Assembly: GCF_000373565.1 (NCBI RefSeq)
Contig: NZ_KB891852.1
Span: 264,393-328,392 of the forward strand
Length of the DNA stretch: 64,000 nucleotides
Origin: Streptomyces sp. HmicA12
GTDB lineage: Bacteria; Actinomycetota; Actinomycetes; Streptomycetales; Streptomycetaceae
Reading direction: 5' to 3'
Part shown: piece by piece, positions 16,986 through 25,963 of the stretch
Position numbering within the stretch: position 1 is the stretch's first letter
How the letters are laid out: each line of letters begins with the position of its first letter
Program-made: the position numbers and the translations under genes
The notes under the pieces: model-generated
Seen by the model: only the letters and a program-made list of their open reading frames with translations
What the model was told of the DNA's origin: nothing
Databases searched by the model: none

Positions 16986-17509
16986 CGCTTGACGTGCTGA
17001 TCCGCCGCGTCGACCCCGACGTGCCCCTGCCCGCGTACGCGCAGCCGGGCGACGCGGGCGCCGATCTGCGGACCACCGAGGCGTGCGAGATCGCCCCCGG
17101 GGAGCGGGCCGTGCTGCCCACCGGGGTGTCTGTCGCGCTGCCCGAGGGGTACGCGGCCTTCGTGCACCCGCGGTCCGGTCTCGCAGCGCGCTGCGGTGTC
17201 GCCCTGGTGAATGCCCCAGGGACGGTGGATGCCGGGTACCGTGGGGAGATCAAGGTGATCGTGGTGAATCTCGACCCGCGCGAGAGCGTGCGGTTCGAGC
17301 GCTTCGACCGGATTGCCCAACTGGTCGTCCAGCAGGTCGAGAAGGTCCGCTTCCAGGAGGTCGCGGAGCTTCCCGCATCCGTGCGGGCCGAGGGGGGCTT
17401 CGGGTCCACCGGTGGGCATGCCTCCGTAGGCGTCCCGGCCGATGGCGCGGACGGTCAAAAGGGTGGGAATCGATACGCTTCGGTCGTATCCGACCGGGAA
17501 GGACAGTGA
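16982..17509 (+). CDS. dut: dUTP diphosphatase
   Basis: The 175-aa protein shows all five trimeric dUTPase motifs: PGDAGADLRT, PRSGLAAR, NAPGTVDAGYRGEI, RFDRIAQLVV and the C-terminal EGGFGSTGGH that closes over the active site. It hydrolyses dUTP to dUMP and diphosphate, keeping uracil out of DNA and feeding dTMP synthesis. A tail of about 30 residues after the last motif is a little longer than in E. coli Dut and looks disordered. The GTG start overlaps the previous stop by 4 bp. The DUF3710 gene starts 1 bp after the stop. Confidence 0.95.
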   Translation: MTLDVLIRRVDPDVPLPAYAQPGDAGADLRTTEACEIAPGERAVLPTGVSVALPEGYAAFVHPRSGLAARCGVALVNAPGTVDAGYRGEIKVIVVNLDPRESVRFERFDRIAQLVVQQVEKVRFQEVAELPASVRAEGGFGSTGGHASVGVPADGADGQKGGNRYASVVSDREGQ

Positions 17510-17510
17510 C

Positions 17511-18278
17511 GTGTTCGGACGTCGCAAGAAGAACGGCGCCGCCGAGGATGCGGCGGGCGAGGCCGAGCAGGTCGTCGACGCTGTCGACAGTGCCGACGTG
17601 GACGCCGAGGGTGGCCGGGAGCGTGTCCGGCTCGAGCCCGAGCCGCGTCCCGACGGACCCTGGGACGACTCCGAGGTCCGCGAGCCCGGCGAGGGCCGGG
17701 TCGACCTGGGCGGAATCTTCGTCCCCGGCGTGGAGGGCATGGAGCTGCGGGTGGAGGTCGCGGGTGACGCGATCGTCGCGGCGACCGTCGTCCTCCGGGA
17801 CAGCGCGGTGCAGCTGCAGGCCTTCGCCGCCCCCAAGAAGGAGGGCATCTGGGGCGAGGTCCGCGAGGAGATCGCCACGGGCATCACTCAGCAGGGTGGT
17901 GTGATCGACGAGGTCGAGGGCCCGCTCGGCTGGGAGCTGCGGGCCCAGGTGCCGGTGCAGCTGCCGGACGGCACGGGCGGTTTCCAGGTCGTGCGGTTCA
18001 TCGGTGTGGACGGGCCGCGCTGGTTCCTGCGCGGTGTGATCTCGGGCCAGGGCGCGGTGCAGCCGCAGGCCGCCGGTCTCCTCGAGCAGATCTTCCGGGA
18101 CACGGTCGTCGTGCGCGGCGAGGGCCCGATGGCCCCGCGCGACCCGATCGTCCTCAAGCTCCCGGAGGATGCGCAGATGGTCGCCGAGAGTGCCGCCCAG
18201 GACTCCCAGGAGGGCTCGCGCTTCTCCGGTGGCATGGGTCAGCTGGCCCGTGGTCCGGAGATCACCGAGGTCCGCTGA
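17511..18278 (+). CDS. DUF3710 protein
   Basis: The 255-aa protein starts VFGRRKKNGAAED, with an acidic 50-residue N-terminus. The DUF3710 core follows: GRVDLGGIFVPGVEGMELRVEV, then LQAFAAPKKEGIWGEVREEI and VRFIGVDGPRWFLRGVISG. The family is restricted to actinobacteria and sits beside dut; its function is unknown. The GTG at 17511 follows a GGAAGGA ribosome-binding site at a correct distance, whereas the upstream part of the open frame overlaps dut. It is the last gene of the thioesterase-dut-DUF3710 operon, closed by a hairpin terminator. Confidence 0.88.
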   Translation: MFGRRKKNGAAEDAAGEAEQVVDAVDSADVDAEGGRERVRLEPEPRPDGPWDDSEVREPGEGRVDLGGIFVPGVEGMELRVEVAGDAIVAATVVLRDSAVQLQAFAAPKKEGIWGEVREEIATGITQQGGVIDEVEGPLGWELRAQVPVQLPDGTGGFQVVRFIGVDGPRWFLRGVISGQGAVQPQAAGLLEQIFRDTVVVRGEGPMAPRDPIVLKLPEDAQMVAESAAQDSQEGSRFSGGMGQLARGPEITEVR

Positions 18279-18295
18279 CGCGCTTCTCGTACGTG

Positions 18296-18340
18296 GCCGG
18301 GGGCCGCGCATCCTTCAAGGGTGCGCGGCCCCCGGCTTTT
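18296..18340 (+). terminator. Intrinsic terminator after the DUF3710 gene
   Basis: GCCGGGGGCCGCGCA pairs with TGCGCGGCCCCCGGC around an 11-nt loop and is followed by TTTT, 18 bp after the stop codon. Confidence 0.88.
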
Positions 18341-18463
18341 CGCTGTCCGGGGTCCTCAACTGCCGTTCTTTCTTCAGGCCTTGACGGAAGCCTGGTCCGT
18401 ACCTAGGGTCACCGGCCAGCGCCGTGGTTCATATCGGCGCCCCGCGTTCACATACGAGAACGG

Positions 18464-19684
18464 ATGGCCCCCACCATGCAGGCTCGTCACAGAAGATCGC
18501 GCACCACCCTGCTTGCCACCCTCGCCACCACCGTCACGGCCCTGGTCGCCACGGCCGTCGCCTGGCCCGGCGTGGACCGCGCCGAGGCCGCGCCCGCCAC
18601 CTTCGCCCACCCCGGAGTCACCGTCTCCAAGGGGCAGTTGGACTTCGCCAAGGCCAAGGTCGACGCCGGGGTGCAGCCCTGGAAGGGTGCCTTCGACCAG
18701 ATGATGGCCAGTAAGTACGCCGACCTGAACCGCACCCCCAAGCCGCGCGCCACCGTCGAGTGCGGCTCGTACTCCAACCCCAACTACGGCTGCACCGACG
18801 AGCGCGAGGACGCGATAGCCGCGTACACCGACGCGCTCGCCTGGTACTTCACGCGCGACGAGCGCTACGCGAAGAAGTCGATCGCGCTCATGGACGCCTG
18901 GTCCGGAACGATCAAGGAGCACACCAACAGCAACGCGCCGCTGCAGACCGGCTGGGCCGGATCCTCCTGGCCCAAGGCCGCCGAGATCATCAAGTACACG
19001 TACAGCGGCGGCTGGGCGAACGAGAGCCGCTTCCGGACCATGCTGCGCGACGTGTACCTGCCGAAGGTCATCAACGGCTCGAACTCCAACGGCAACTGGG
19101 AGCTGTCGATGATGGAGGCCGCCGTCGGGATCTCCGTCTTCCTGGAGGACAAGACCTCGTACGACAAGGCCATGGCGAAGTTCCGGACGCGCACGGCCGC
19201 GTACGTGTACCTGTCGTCGGACGGGGACCTGCCCAAGCCCGTGCCGAGCCAGAACCTCGACACCAAGGCCAAGATCGTCAGCTACTGGCAGGGGCAGTCG
19301 ACCTTCGTGACGGGGCTGACGCAGGAGACCTGCCGCGACTTCACGCACACCGGGTACGGCATCTCCGCCATCTCGCACATCGCCGAGACCAGCCGCATCC
19401 AGGGCCAGGACCTGTACGGCACGGACGTCGGCGAGCGGCTGCGGCAGGCACTCGGCTTCCAGTCCAAGTACGAACTCGGAGAGGCACCGCCGAGCTGGCT
19501 GTGCGGCGGCAGCGTCAAGCGCGGGCTCGGGCCCGTCACCGAAGTGGGCTACAACGCCCTGCACACCCGCCTCGGCACCGCCATGACCAACACCCAGAAG
19601 CTCACCGAGCAGCAGCGGCCCGCCGGGTCCGACAACCTGTTCGTGGCATGGGAGACCCTCACCCACGCGGAGAACCCGAGCTAG
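18464..19684 (+). CDS. Secreted alginate-lyase-superfamily enzyme
   Basis: The 406-aa protein has a signal peptide: basic start (RHRRSRTT), hydrophobic core LLATLATTVTALVATAVAW, and a plausible AEA-A cut near residue 42. The mature part is an alpha/alpha-barrel of the alginate_lyase type, with repeated helix motifs (DAIAAYTDALAWYFTRDERYAKKSIALMDAWS), the NSNGNWELSMMEAAVGISVF segment and YWQGQSTFVTGLTQETCRDFTHTGYG, whose Asn, His and Tyr residues fit the lyase active site. It would cleave uronate-containing polysaccharide outside the cell; the true substrate is unknown. ATG 18476 is an alternative start. A 20-bp perfect hairpin follows the gene, and it appears to be monocistronic. Confidence 0.82.
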   Translation: MAPTMQARHRRSRTTLLATLATTVTALVATAVAWPGVDRAEAAPATFAHPGVTVSKGQLDFAKAKVDAGVQPWKGAFDQMMASKYADLNRTPKPRATVECGSYSNPNYGCTDEREDAIAAYTDALAWYFTRDERYAKKSIALMDAWSGTIKEHTNSNAPLQTGWAGSSWPKAAEIIKYTYSGGWANESRFRTMLRDVYLPKVINGSNSNGNWELSMMEAAVGISVFLEDKTSYDKAMAKFRTRTAAYVYLSSDGDLPKPVPSQNLDTKAKIVSYWQGQSTFVTGLTQETCRDFTHTGYGISAISHIAETSRIQGQDLYGTDVGERLRQALGFQSKYELGEAPPSWLCGGSVKRGLGPVTEVGYNALHTRLGTAMTNTQKLTEQQRPAGSDNLFVAWETLTHAENPS

Positions 19685-19693
19685 GGCAGATGT

Positions 19694-19740
19694 GGGCGGG
19701 TGGCTTTGACGCATCAGGGTTGCGTCAAAGCCACCCGCCC
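19694..19740 (+). terminator. Strong hairpin terminator after the alginate-lyase-like gene
   Basis: A 20-bp perfect stem (GGGCGGGTGGCTTTGACGCA and its complement) with a 7-nt loop starts 9 bp after the stop codon. It isolates this gene from kdpD. Confidence 0.9.
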
Positions 19741-19822
19741 ACCAGGCGTCCGTCCCATTTGTGAGAATTGCTGGCCGTAAGGTCGAAGCTGCGTGAAGCA
19801 GTGACCGGAAGACAATGAGGCC

Positions 19823-22396
19823 ATGGGACGCGGCAAGCTACGGATCTACCTCGGATCGGCACCGGGCGTCGGAAAGACGTACGCGATGCTCTCCGAGGCG
19901 CACCGCCGCGTCGAGCGCGGCACCGACTGCGTGGTCGCGCTCGTCGAGCACCACCGCCGGCCGCGCACCGAGGTGATGCTGCACGGCCTGGAGCAGATCC
20001 CGCGCAAGGAGATCGAGTACCGGGGGACCGTCTTCCAGGAGATGGACGTCGACGCCGTCCTGCGGCGCGCACCCGCCGTCGCCCTCGTGGACGAGCTCGC
20101 CCACACCAACGTGCCGGGCGCGGGCAATGCCAAGCGGTGGCAGGACGTCGAGGAACTGCTGGCCGCGGGTATCGACGTCATATCGACGGTCAACATTCAA
20201 CATCTTGAGTCGCTGGGTGATGTCGTCGAGTCGATCACCGGCGTACGCCAGCGCGAGACCGTCCCTGACGAGGTCGTCCGCCGTGCGGACCAGATCGAGC
20301 TGGTCGACATGTCGCCCCAGGCGCTGCGCCGCCGCATGGCCCACGGCAACATCTACAAGTCCGACAAGGTCGACGCGGCCCTGTCCAACTACTTCCGTCC
20401 CGGGAACCTCACCGCCCTGCGCGAGCTGGCCCTCCTCTGGGTCGCCGACCGGGCCGACGAGTACCTCCAGGAGTACCGGGGCGAGCACAACATCCGCTCC
20501 ACCTGGCAGGCCCGTGAGCGCATCGTCGTCGGGCTGACCGGTGGTCCCGAGGGCCGTACGCTGATCAGGCGCGCGGCGCGGCTCGCGGAGAAGGGCGCCG
20601 GGGGTGAGGTCCTCGCGGTGTACATCGCCCGCAGCGACGGGCTGACCGCCGCCTCGCCCAAGGAGCTGGCCGTCCAGCGCACCCTGGTCGAGGACCTCGG
20701 CGGAACCTTCCACCACGTCATAGGCGACGACATCCCCGCGGCCCTCCTGGAGTTCGCGCGGGGCGTGAACGCCACCCAGATCGTGCTCGGGTCCTCGCGC
20801 CGCAAGACCTGGCAGTACATGTTCGGGCCCGGCGTCGGCGCGACCGTGGCCCGCGAGTCCGGGCCCGACCTCGACGTCCACATCGTCACGCACGGCGAGG
20901 TCGCCAAGGGGCGCGGCCTGCCCGTCGCCCGCGGGGCCCGGCTCGGCCGCTCCCGGATCGTGTGGGGCTGGCTCATCGGTGTCGGCGGCCCCGCGCTGCT
21001 CTCCCTGATCCTCACGCACGTCGACAGCGACCTCGGGCTCGCCAACGACATGCTGATGTTCCTGTCCCTGATCGTGGCGTCGGCGCTGGTCGGCGGACTG
21101 CTTCCGGCGCTCGCCTCGGCCGCGTTCGGCTCCCTGCTCCTGAACTACTTCTTCACCCCGCCGCTGCACCTGTGGACCGTCGCGGACCCCAAGAACATCG
21201 TGGCCATCGTGATCTTCATCGGGGTCGCGGTGTCGGTGGCGTCCGTCGTGGACCTGGCCGCCCGGCGCACCCACCAGGCGGCCCGGCTGCGCGCCGAGTC
21301 GGAGATCCTTTCCTTCCTCGCGGGCAGCGTGCTGCGCGGCGACACCAGCCTGGAGGCCCTTCTGGAACGCGTACGGGAGACGTTCGCGATGGAGTCCGTC
21401 GCGCTCCTGGAGCGGGCGGGCGACACCGAGCCGTGGACCTGCGCGGGCAGTGTCGGGGCGCGGGCGGCCATGACGCGGCCCGAGGACGCCGACGTGGACA
21501 TGCCGGTCGGCGACCACATGGCGCTCGCTCTGTCGGGGCGGGTCCTGCCCGCGGAGGACAGGCGGGTGCTGGCCGCCTTCGCCGCGCAGGCCGCCGTCGT
21601 CGTCGACCGGCAGCGCCTGCAGTCCGAGGCCGACCAGGCCCGCACGCTCGCCGAGGGCAACCGCATCCGTACCGCCCTGCTCGCTGCCGTCTCGCACGAC
21701 CTGCGCACCCCGCTCGCCGGGATCAAGGCGTCCGTGTCGTCACTGCGCTCCGAGGACATCGAGTGGTCGCCGGAGGACCAGGCCGAGCTGCTCGCGGGGA
21801 TCGAGGAGGGCGCCGACCGCCTCGACCACCTCGTCGGGAACCTGCTCGACATGTCGCGCCTCCAGACCGGCACGGTCACCCCCCTGATCCGCGAGATCGA
21901 CCTCGACGAGGTGGTCCCGATGGCGCTCGTCGGCGTACCGGACCCGGAACTCAACGTCGACCTGGACATCCCCGAGTCACTGCCGATGGTGACCGTCGAC
22001 AAGGGGCTCCTGGAGCGGGCCGTCGCCAACATCGTCGAGAACGCCGTCAAGTACAGCCCGTCCGAGGAGCCCGTCCTCGTCGCCGCCAGCGCGCTCGGCG
22101 ACCGGGTCGAGCTCCGTGTGGTCGACCGCGGCCCCGGGGTCCCGGACGAGGCCAAGGACCGCATCTTCGAGCCCTTCCAGCGCTACGGTGACGCACCTCG
22201 GGGCGCCGGAGTGGGGCTCGGCCTCGCCGTGGCGCGCGGCTTCGTCGAGGCGATGGGCGGCACGCTCACCGCCGAGGACACCCCGGGCGGCGGCCTCACC
22301 ATGGTCCTGACCCTGCGCGGCGCGACAGCGGCGCCGCAGTCCGGCCCTCATCAAACGTTGATCCGTACGACAGCTCAGAGAGGCAGGTCCGCATGA
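19823..22396 (+). CDS. kdpD: Osmosensitive K+ channel histidine kinase KdpD
   Basis: The 857-aa protein has the complete KdpD layout. The N-terminal KdpD domain (1-210) carries the Walker-like loop GSAPGVGKTYAM and VISTVNIQHLES; a USP-like domain spans about 230-355. A four-helix membrane domain follows (about 375-480; LLSLILTHV, LMFLSLIVASALVGGLL), then a GAF-like region. The kinase core has H625 in AVSHDLRTPLAGI, N-box NIVENAVKYS and G-box GVGLGLAVARGF. It senses K+ limitation or osmotic stress and phosphorylates KdpE. Its stop overlaps the kdpE ATG by 4 bp. The kdpFABC genes it should control are not next to it but begin at 63475. Confidence 0.95.
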   Translation: MGRGKLRIYLGSAPGVGKTYAMLSEAHRRVERGTDCVVALVEHHRRPRTEVMLHGLEQIPRKEIEYRGTVFQEMDVDAVLRRAPAVALVDELAHTNVPGAGNAKRWQDVEELLAAGIDVISTVNIQHLESLGDVVESITGVRQRETVPDEVVRRADQIELVDMSPQALRRRMAHGNIYKSDKVDAALSNYFRPGNLTALRELALLWVADRADEYLQEYRGEHNIRSTWQARERIVVGLTGGPEGRTLIRRAARLAEKGAGGEVLAVYIARSDGLTAASPKELAVQRTLVEDLGGTFHHVIGDDIPAALLEFARGVNATQIVLGSSRRKTWQYMFGPGVGATVARESGPDLDVHIVTHGEVAKGRGLPVARGARLGRSRIVWGWLIGVGGPALLSLILTHVDSDLGLANDMLMFLSLIVASALVGGLLPALASAAFGSLLLNYFFTPPLHLWTVADPKNIVAIVIFIGVAVSVASVVDLAARRTHQAARLRAESEILSFLAGSVLRGDTSLEALLERVRETFAMESVALLERAGDTEPWTCAGSVGARAAMTRPEDADVDMPVGDHMALALSGRVLPAEDRRVLAAFAAQAAVVVDRQRLQSEADQARTLAEGNRIRTALLAAVSHDLRTPLAGIKASVSSLRSEDIEWSPEDQAELLAGIEEGADRLDHLVGNLLDMSRLQTGTVTPLIREIDLDEVVPMALVGVPDPELNVDLDIPESLPMVTVDKGLLERAVANIVENAVKYSPSEEPVLVAASALGDRVELRVVDRGPGVPDEAKDRIFEPFQRYGDAPRGAGVGLGLAVARGFVEAMGGTLTAEDTPGGGLTMVLTLRGATAAPQSGPHQTLIRTTAQRGRSA

Positions 22397-23076
22397 CCCG
22401 GGTGCTCGTGGTCGACGACGAACCGCAGATCGTCCGCGCCCTCGTCATCAACCTGAAGGCGCGCAAGTACGAGGTGGACGCGGCCGCCGACGGCGCGCAG
22501 GCGCTGCAGCTCGCCGCCGCCCGCCATCCCGACGTGATCGTCCTCGACCTGGGCCTGCCCGACATGGACGGCGTCGAGGTGATCAAGGGACTGCGCGGCT
22601 GGACGCGGGTCCCGATCCTGGTGCTGTCCGCCCGGCACTCCTCGGACGAGAAGGTCGAGGCGCTCGACGCGGGCGCCGACGACTACGTCACCAAGCCGTT
22701 CGGCATGGACGAGCTGCTCGCGCGCCTGCGGGCGGCCGTGCGGCGGGCCGAGCCGACCGGCGGCGGCGAGGACGAAGGCATCGTGGAGACCGCCGACTTC
22801 ACGGTCGACATGGCCGCTAAGAAGGTCAACCGGGATGGCCGGGACGTCCGCCTCACGCCCACGGAATGGCACCTGCTGGAGGTGCTGGTGCGCAACACGG
22901 GACGCCTGGTGAGCCAGAAGCAGCTGTTGCAGGAGGTGTGGGGGCCCTCCTACGGCACGGAGACCAACTATCTCCGGGTGTACATGGCGCAGTTGCGGCG
23001 GAAACTGGAGACCGATCCGTCGCATCCGCGGCACTTCGTCACGGAGCCCGGAATGGGATACCGGTTCGAGAAGTAA
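22393..23076 (+). CDS. kdpE: Response regulator KdpE
   Basis: The 227-aa OmpR-type regulator has D52 as phospho-acceptor in VIVLDLGLPDMDG, VLSARHSSDEK, and the K of YVTKPFGMDELLARLRAA. A winged-helix output domain starts at about residue 130 (VRLTPTEWHLLEVLVRNTGRLVSQKQLL) and ends TEPGMGYRFEK. It is translationally coupled to kdpD by an ATGA overlap. In known systems phosphorylated KdpE activates kdpFABC; a candidate target with direct repeats lies at 63250-63305 in this same window. Confidence 0.95.
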   Translation: MTRVLVVDDEPQIVRALVINLKARKYEVDAAADGAQALQLAAARHPDVIVLDLGLPDMDGVEVIKGLRGWTRVPILVLSARHSSDEKVEALDAGADDYVTKPFGMDELLARLRAAVRRAEPTGGGEDEGIVETADFTVDMAAKKVNRDGRDVRLTPTEWHLLEVLVRNTGRLVSQKQLLQEVWGPSYGTETNYLRVYMAQLRRKLETDPSHPRHFVTEPGMGYRFEK

Positions 23077-23141
23077 GGGCCCGCATTCCGGGGTACACCA
23101 GCGGGTACGACCGTGTCACCGGCCCCGGGTACGCTTCCTGT

Positions 23142-23552
23142 ATGAGTGCTGTTCCTCGTTCCGACAGGGCGTCCGGCAAGCCGGCCGGCCGATTCCGGCG
23201 CATGCTCGACCGACTGTCCACCTCGCAGGAGGACCTGGAGTCGGAGGAGCTGCGCGAGGACTCGGAGACGACGGGCTGTACACGCATCGGTGACTGCCAC
23301 GACCGACAGATCGTCACGGTTACTGGTACGTTGCGCACCGTAACCCTGCGGCCACGCGCCGGAGTTCCGGCCCTGGAGGCGGAGTTGTTCGACGGCTCGG
23401 CCGCACTCGACGTGGTGTGGCTCGGCCGGCGCTCGATCGTGGGAATCGAGCCGGGCCGCAAGCTGATCGCATCGGGGCGTGTCTCGATGAGCCGGGGCCG
23501 TAGGGTGCTCTTCAACCCCAAATACGAACTCAGACCGCTCGGACGGGAGTAG
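23142..23552 (+). CDS. OB-fold nucleic-acid-binding domain protein
   Basis: The 136-aa protein has a 45-residue charged N-terminus (RRMLDRLSTSQEDLESEELRED). A single OB-fold follows, with strand pattern RQIVTVTGTLRTVTLRP, ALEAELFDGSAALDVVWLGRR, GRKLIASGRVSMSRGRRVLFNPKYEL. This is the compact RecG/tRNA_anti-like OB fold found in many actinobacteria near kdpE. It probably binds RNA or ssDNA, but no partner is known. The ATG at 23142 was chosen to match the conserved start; the longer open frame overlaps kdpE. The DUF3159 gene starts 3 bp after the stop, in the same operon. Confidence 0.82.
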   Translation: MSAVPRSDRASGKPAGRFRRMLDRLSTSQEDLESEELREDSETTGCTRIGDCHDRQIVTVTGTLRTVTLRPRAGVPALEAELFDGSAALDVVWLGRRSIVGIEPGRKLIASGRVSMSRGRRVLFNPKYELRPLGRE

Positions 23553-23555
23553 CCG

Positions 23556-24323
23556 GTGACGTCCCTCGACAAGCCGACCGACCGCGAACCCGCAAGCCAG
23601 GAGACCGCAGACAGGGCGGTGACCGAGGCAGCGCTCTTCGAGGCCTTCGGCGGCGTGCGGGGCATGGTGGAGACCGTTCTGCCCGGTCTCCTCTTCGTGA
23701 CCATCTTCACCATCAACAAGGACCTGCACATGTCGGCCATCGCGGCCCTCGCGGTGTCCTTGGTCCTCGTCGTGGTGCGTCTGGTCATGAAGGACACCGT
23801 CAAGCACGCCTTCAGCGGTGTCTTCGGCGTCGCCTTCGGTGTCGTCTTCGCGATGATGACCGGCAATGCCAAGGACTTCTATCTGCCGGGCATGCTCTAC
23901 ACGTTGGGGCTCGCGCTCGCCTACATCGTGACGACATTGTGCGGGGTTCCTCTGATCGGGCTCATTCTCGGGCCCGTGTTCAAGGAGAACCTGTCGTGGC
24001 GGACGCGTAATCCCGGGCGCAAGAAGGCCTACGCGAAGGCGAGTTGGGCCTGGGGGCTCATCCTGCTCGCCAAGTGCGCCATTCTCTTCCCGATGTACTG
24101 GTGGGCGGACACGGCGAAGTTCGGCTGGGTGCTCATCGCGTTGAAGATTCCGCCGTTCCTGCTGGCGGTGTGGCTGACGTGGGTGTTCCTGGCGAAGGCG
24201 CCCGCGCCGATCGACGTGTTCGCGGAGATGGAAGCCGAGGAGGCGGCCGCCAAGGCTGCCGCCGAGGAGCGGGAGGCCTCGGCCGGCGCCGGTGGGCCCG
24301 CGCGGCATCGCCGTGAGGGCTGA
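23556..24323 (+). CDS. DUF3159 membrane protein
   Basis: The 255-aa protein has about five to six membrane helices between residues 42 and 212, including LLFVTIFTINKDL, LAVSLVLVVVRLVMK, MLYTLGLALAYIVTTL and IPPFLLAVWLTWVFL. Its Ala/Glu-rich cytoplasmic tail (EMEAEEAAAKAAAEEREAS) is predicted to be helical. The sequence GVRGMVETVLPGLLF near the first helix is typical of DUF3159, which is related in shape to intracellular septation protein A; function unknown. It has a GTG start. A long bidirectional hairpin follows the gene. Confidence 0.85.
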   Translation: MTSLDKPTDREPASQETADRAVTEAALFEAFGGVRGMVETVLPGLLFVTIFTINKDLHMSAIAALAVSLVLVVVRLVMKDTVKHAFSGVFGVAFGVVFAMMTGNAKDFYLPGMLYTLGLALAYIVTTLCGVPLIGLILGPVFKENLSWRTRNPGRKKAYAKASWAWGLILLAKCAILFPMYWWADTAKFGWVLIALKIPPFLLAVWLTWVFLAKAPAPIDVFAEMEAEEAAAKAAAEEREASAGAGGPARHRREG

Positions 24324-24380
24324 GGTCGTTTCGGCGGCCTGCGGTCGGTGGGGCTTCTCGTGCAGTTCCCCGCGCCCCTG

Positions 24381-24436
24381 ACAAGCGAAAGGGCTGGTCG
24401 GCGAGCATAAGCTCGCCGACCAGCCCTTTCGCTTGT
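24381..24436. terminator. Long bidirectional hairpin terminator
   Basis: A 26-bp perfect inverted repeat (ACAAGCGAAAGGGCTGGTCG and onward) with a 4-nt loop lies between the convergent DUF3159 and trkA-type genes. The minus-strand stop codon at 24437 abuts the stem. Confidence 0.92.
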
Positions 24437-25048
24437 CTACGCCTCTTCGCGGCGGACCGACAGCAGGTCCTCCAACTGCTCCTCCCGGGCCTGCGCCGCG
24501 ACGAACAGGAGCTCGTCGCCCGCCTCCAGGGAGTCCTCCTGGCTGGGGGCCAGTACGCGGGTGCCGGCCAGGGCCGACTCCGGCGGGAGCGTCAGCTCGA
24601 CCAGGTTCGCGTCGCCGTGGCTGAAGCGGAGCAGGCGCACCAGGTCGCCCACGCTCACGGCCTCTTCGACCAGGGCCGACATGAGGCGCGGCGTCGAGAC
24701 GGCGACGTCGACACCCCACGACTCGTTGAACAGCCATTCGTTCTTGGGGTTGTTGACACGGGCGACGACCCGCGGAACCCCGTACTCCGTCTTCGCGAGC
24801 AGGGAGACGACCAGGTTGACCTTGTCGTCGCCGGTGGCCGCGATGACCACGTTGCAGCGCTGCAGCGCCGCCTCGTCCAGGGACGTGATCTCGCAGGCGT
24901 CGGCGAGCAGCCACTCCGCCTGCGGGACGCGCTCGACCGAGATGGCGGTCGGCGCCTTGTCGACGAGGAGGACCTCGTGGCCGTTCTCCAGCAGTTCGCC
25001 CGCGATCGAGCGGCCGACGGCTCCGGCTCCGGCAATGGCGACCCTCAT
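24437..25048 (-). CDS. TrkA-family (RCK) potassium uptake regulatory protein, second of a pair
   Basis: The 203-aa protein starts MRVAIAGAGAVGRSIAGELL, the Rossmann dinucleotide-binding loop of an RCK_N domain. DLVRLLRFSHGDANLVELTL then leads into an RCK_C domain with GDELLFVAAQAREEQLEDLL. Such proteins form rings on the cytosolic face of K+ channels or carriers and gate them in response to NAD(H), ATP or, through RCK_C, c-di-AMP. It overlaps the first trkA-type gene by 1 nt (TGATG). No TrkH/KtrB channel subunit is next to it; the closest K+ carrier is the KimA-like gene at 26801. Confidence 0.88.
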   Translation of the reverse strand: MRVAIAGAGAVGRSIAGELLENGHEVLLVDKAPTAISVERVPQAEWLLADACEITSLDEAALQRCNVVIAATGDDKVNLVVSLLAKTEYGVPRVVARVNNPKNEWLFNESWGVDVAVSTPRLMSALVEEAVSVGDLVRLLRFSHGDANLVELTLPPESALAGTRVLAPSQEDSLEAGDELLFVAAQAREEQLEDLLSVRREEA

Positions 25049-25719
25049 CAGTGACCGCCCTCCTCTTCAGGACCCTCGGCGAACGCCGCCTCGACCTTCT
25101 CGACATCGTCCGTACGCATCATCACGTGGACGAGGTCGCCCTCCTGCAGCACCGTCTGCGACGTCGGCAGGATCGCCTCGCCGAGCCGGGTCAGGAACGC
25201 GACGCGCACGCCCGTCTCCTCCTGGAGGCGGCTGATCCGCTGGCCGACCCAGGACGGCGAGGCGTGCACCTCGGCGAGCTGTACGCCGCCGGTGGGGTCG
25301 CGCCACAGCGGCTCCGCGCCGGACGGCAGGAGGCGGCGCAGCATCTGGTCGGCGGTCCAGCGGACCGTGGCGACCGTCGGGATGCCCAGGCGCTGGTAGA
25401 CCTCGGCGCGGCGGGGGTCGTAGATCCGCGCCGCCACGTTCTCGATCCCGAACATCTCGCGGGCCACGCGGGCGGCGATGATGTTCGAGTTGTCACCGCT
25501 GGAGACGGCGGCGAAGGCGCCGGCCTCCTCGATGCCCGCCTCGCGCAGGGTGTCCTGGTCGAAACCGACACCGGTGACGCGGCGGCCGCCGAACCCGGAA
25601 CCCAGACGGCGGAAGGCCGTGGGGTCCTGGTCCACCACGGCGACCGTGTGGCCCTGCTGTTCCAGGGTCTGGGCGAGTTGGGACCCTACCCGGCCACAGC
25701 CCATGATCACGATATGCAC
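25048..25719 (-). CDS. TrkA-family (RCK) potassium uptake regulatory protein, first of a pair
   Basis: The 223-aa protein starts VHIVIMGCGRVGSQLAQTL, an RCK_N Rossmann fold with DQDPTAF at the end of the second strand. An RCK_C domain from about residue 140 (LAEVHASPSWVGQRISRL, ending VLQEGDLVHVMMR) closes the protein. GTG 25719 is preferred because the protein begins exactly at the first strand; GTG 25734 would add five residues and has a GAGGAG box just upstream, so it cannot be ruled out. It pairs with the next gene; two adjacent RCK proteins suggest a heteromeric gating ring. Confidence 0.88.
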   Translation of the reverse strand: MHIVIMGCGRVGSQLAQTLEQQGHTVAVVDQDPTAFRRLGSGFGGRRVTGVGFDQDTLREAGIEEAGAFAAVSSGDNSNIIAARVAREMFGIENVAARIYDPRRAEVYQRLGIPTVATVRWTADQMLRRLLPSGAEPLWRDPTGGVQLAEVHASPSWVGQRISRLQEETGVRVAFLTRLGEAILPTSQTVLQEGDLVHVMMRTDDVEKVEAAFAEGPEEEGGH

Positions 25720-25963
25720 GGCCCTACCCCGCACTCCTCATAGGCATTCTGACCTGCGTAAACGTCCTGCTCATGTCTCTCTCTCGCGGCTCGGTCCAGC
25801 CGGTGCGGCTCGATCTCGGGCACGGGTGCGGGCGTGCCTCGCGGCTCGCGCTCTAGACCACCGTATCGGCAATGTGCTCGAACTCGACCTTCGCGTCAGG
25901 GGCTAGATCGTCCCGGCTCCCGGGGCGCTTCCTAGACTGGCGGCACCAGAGGCAGGAGGCGGC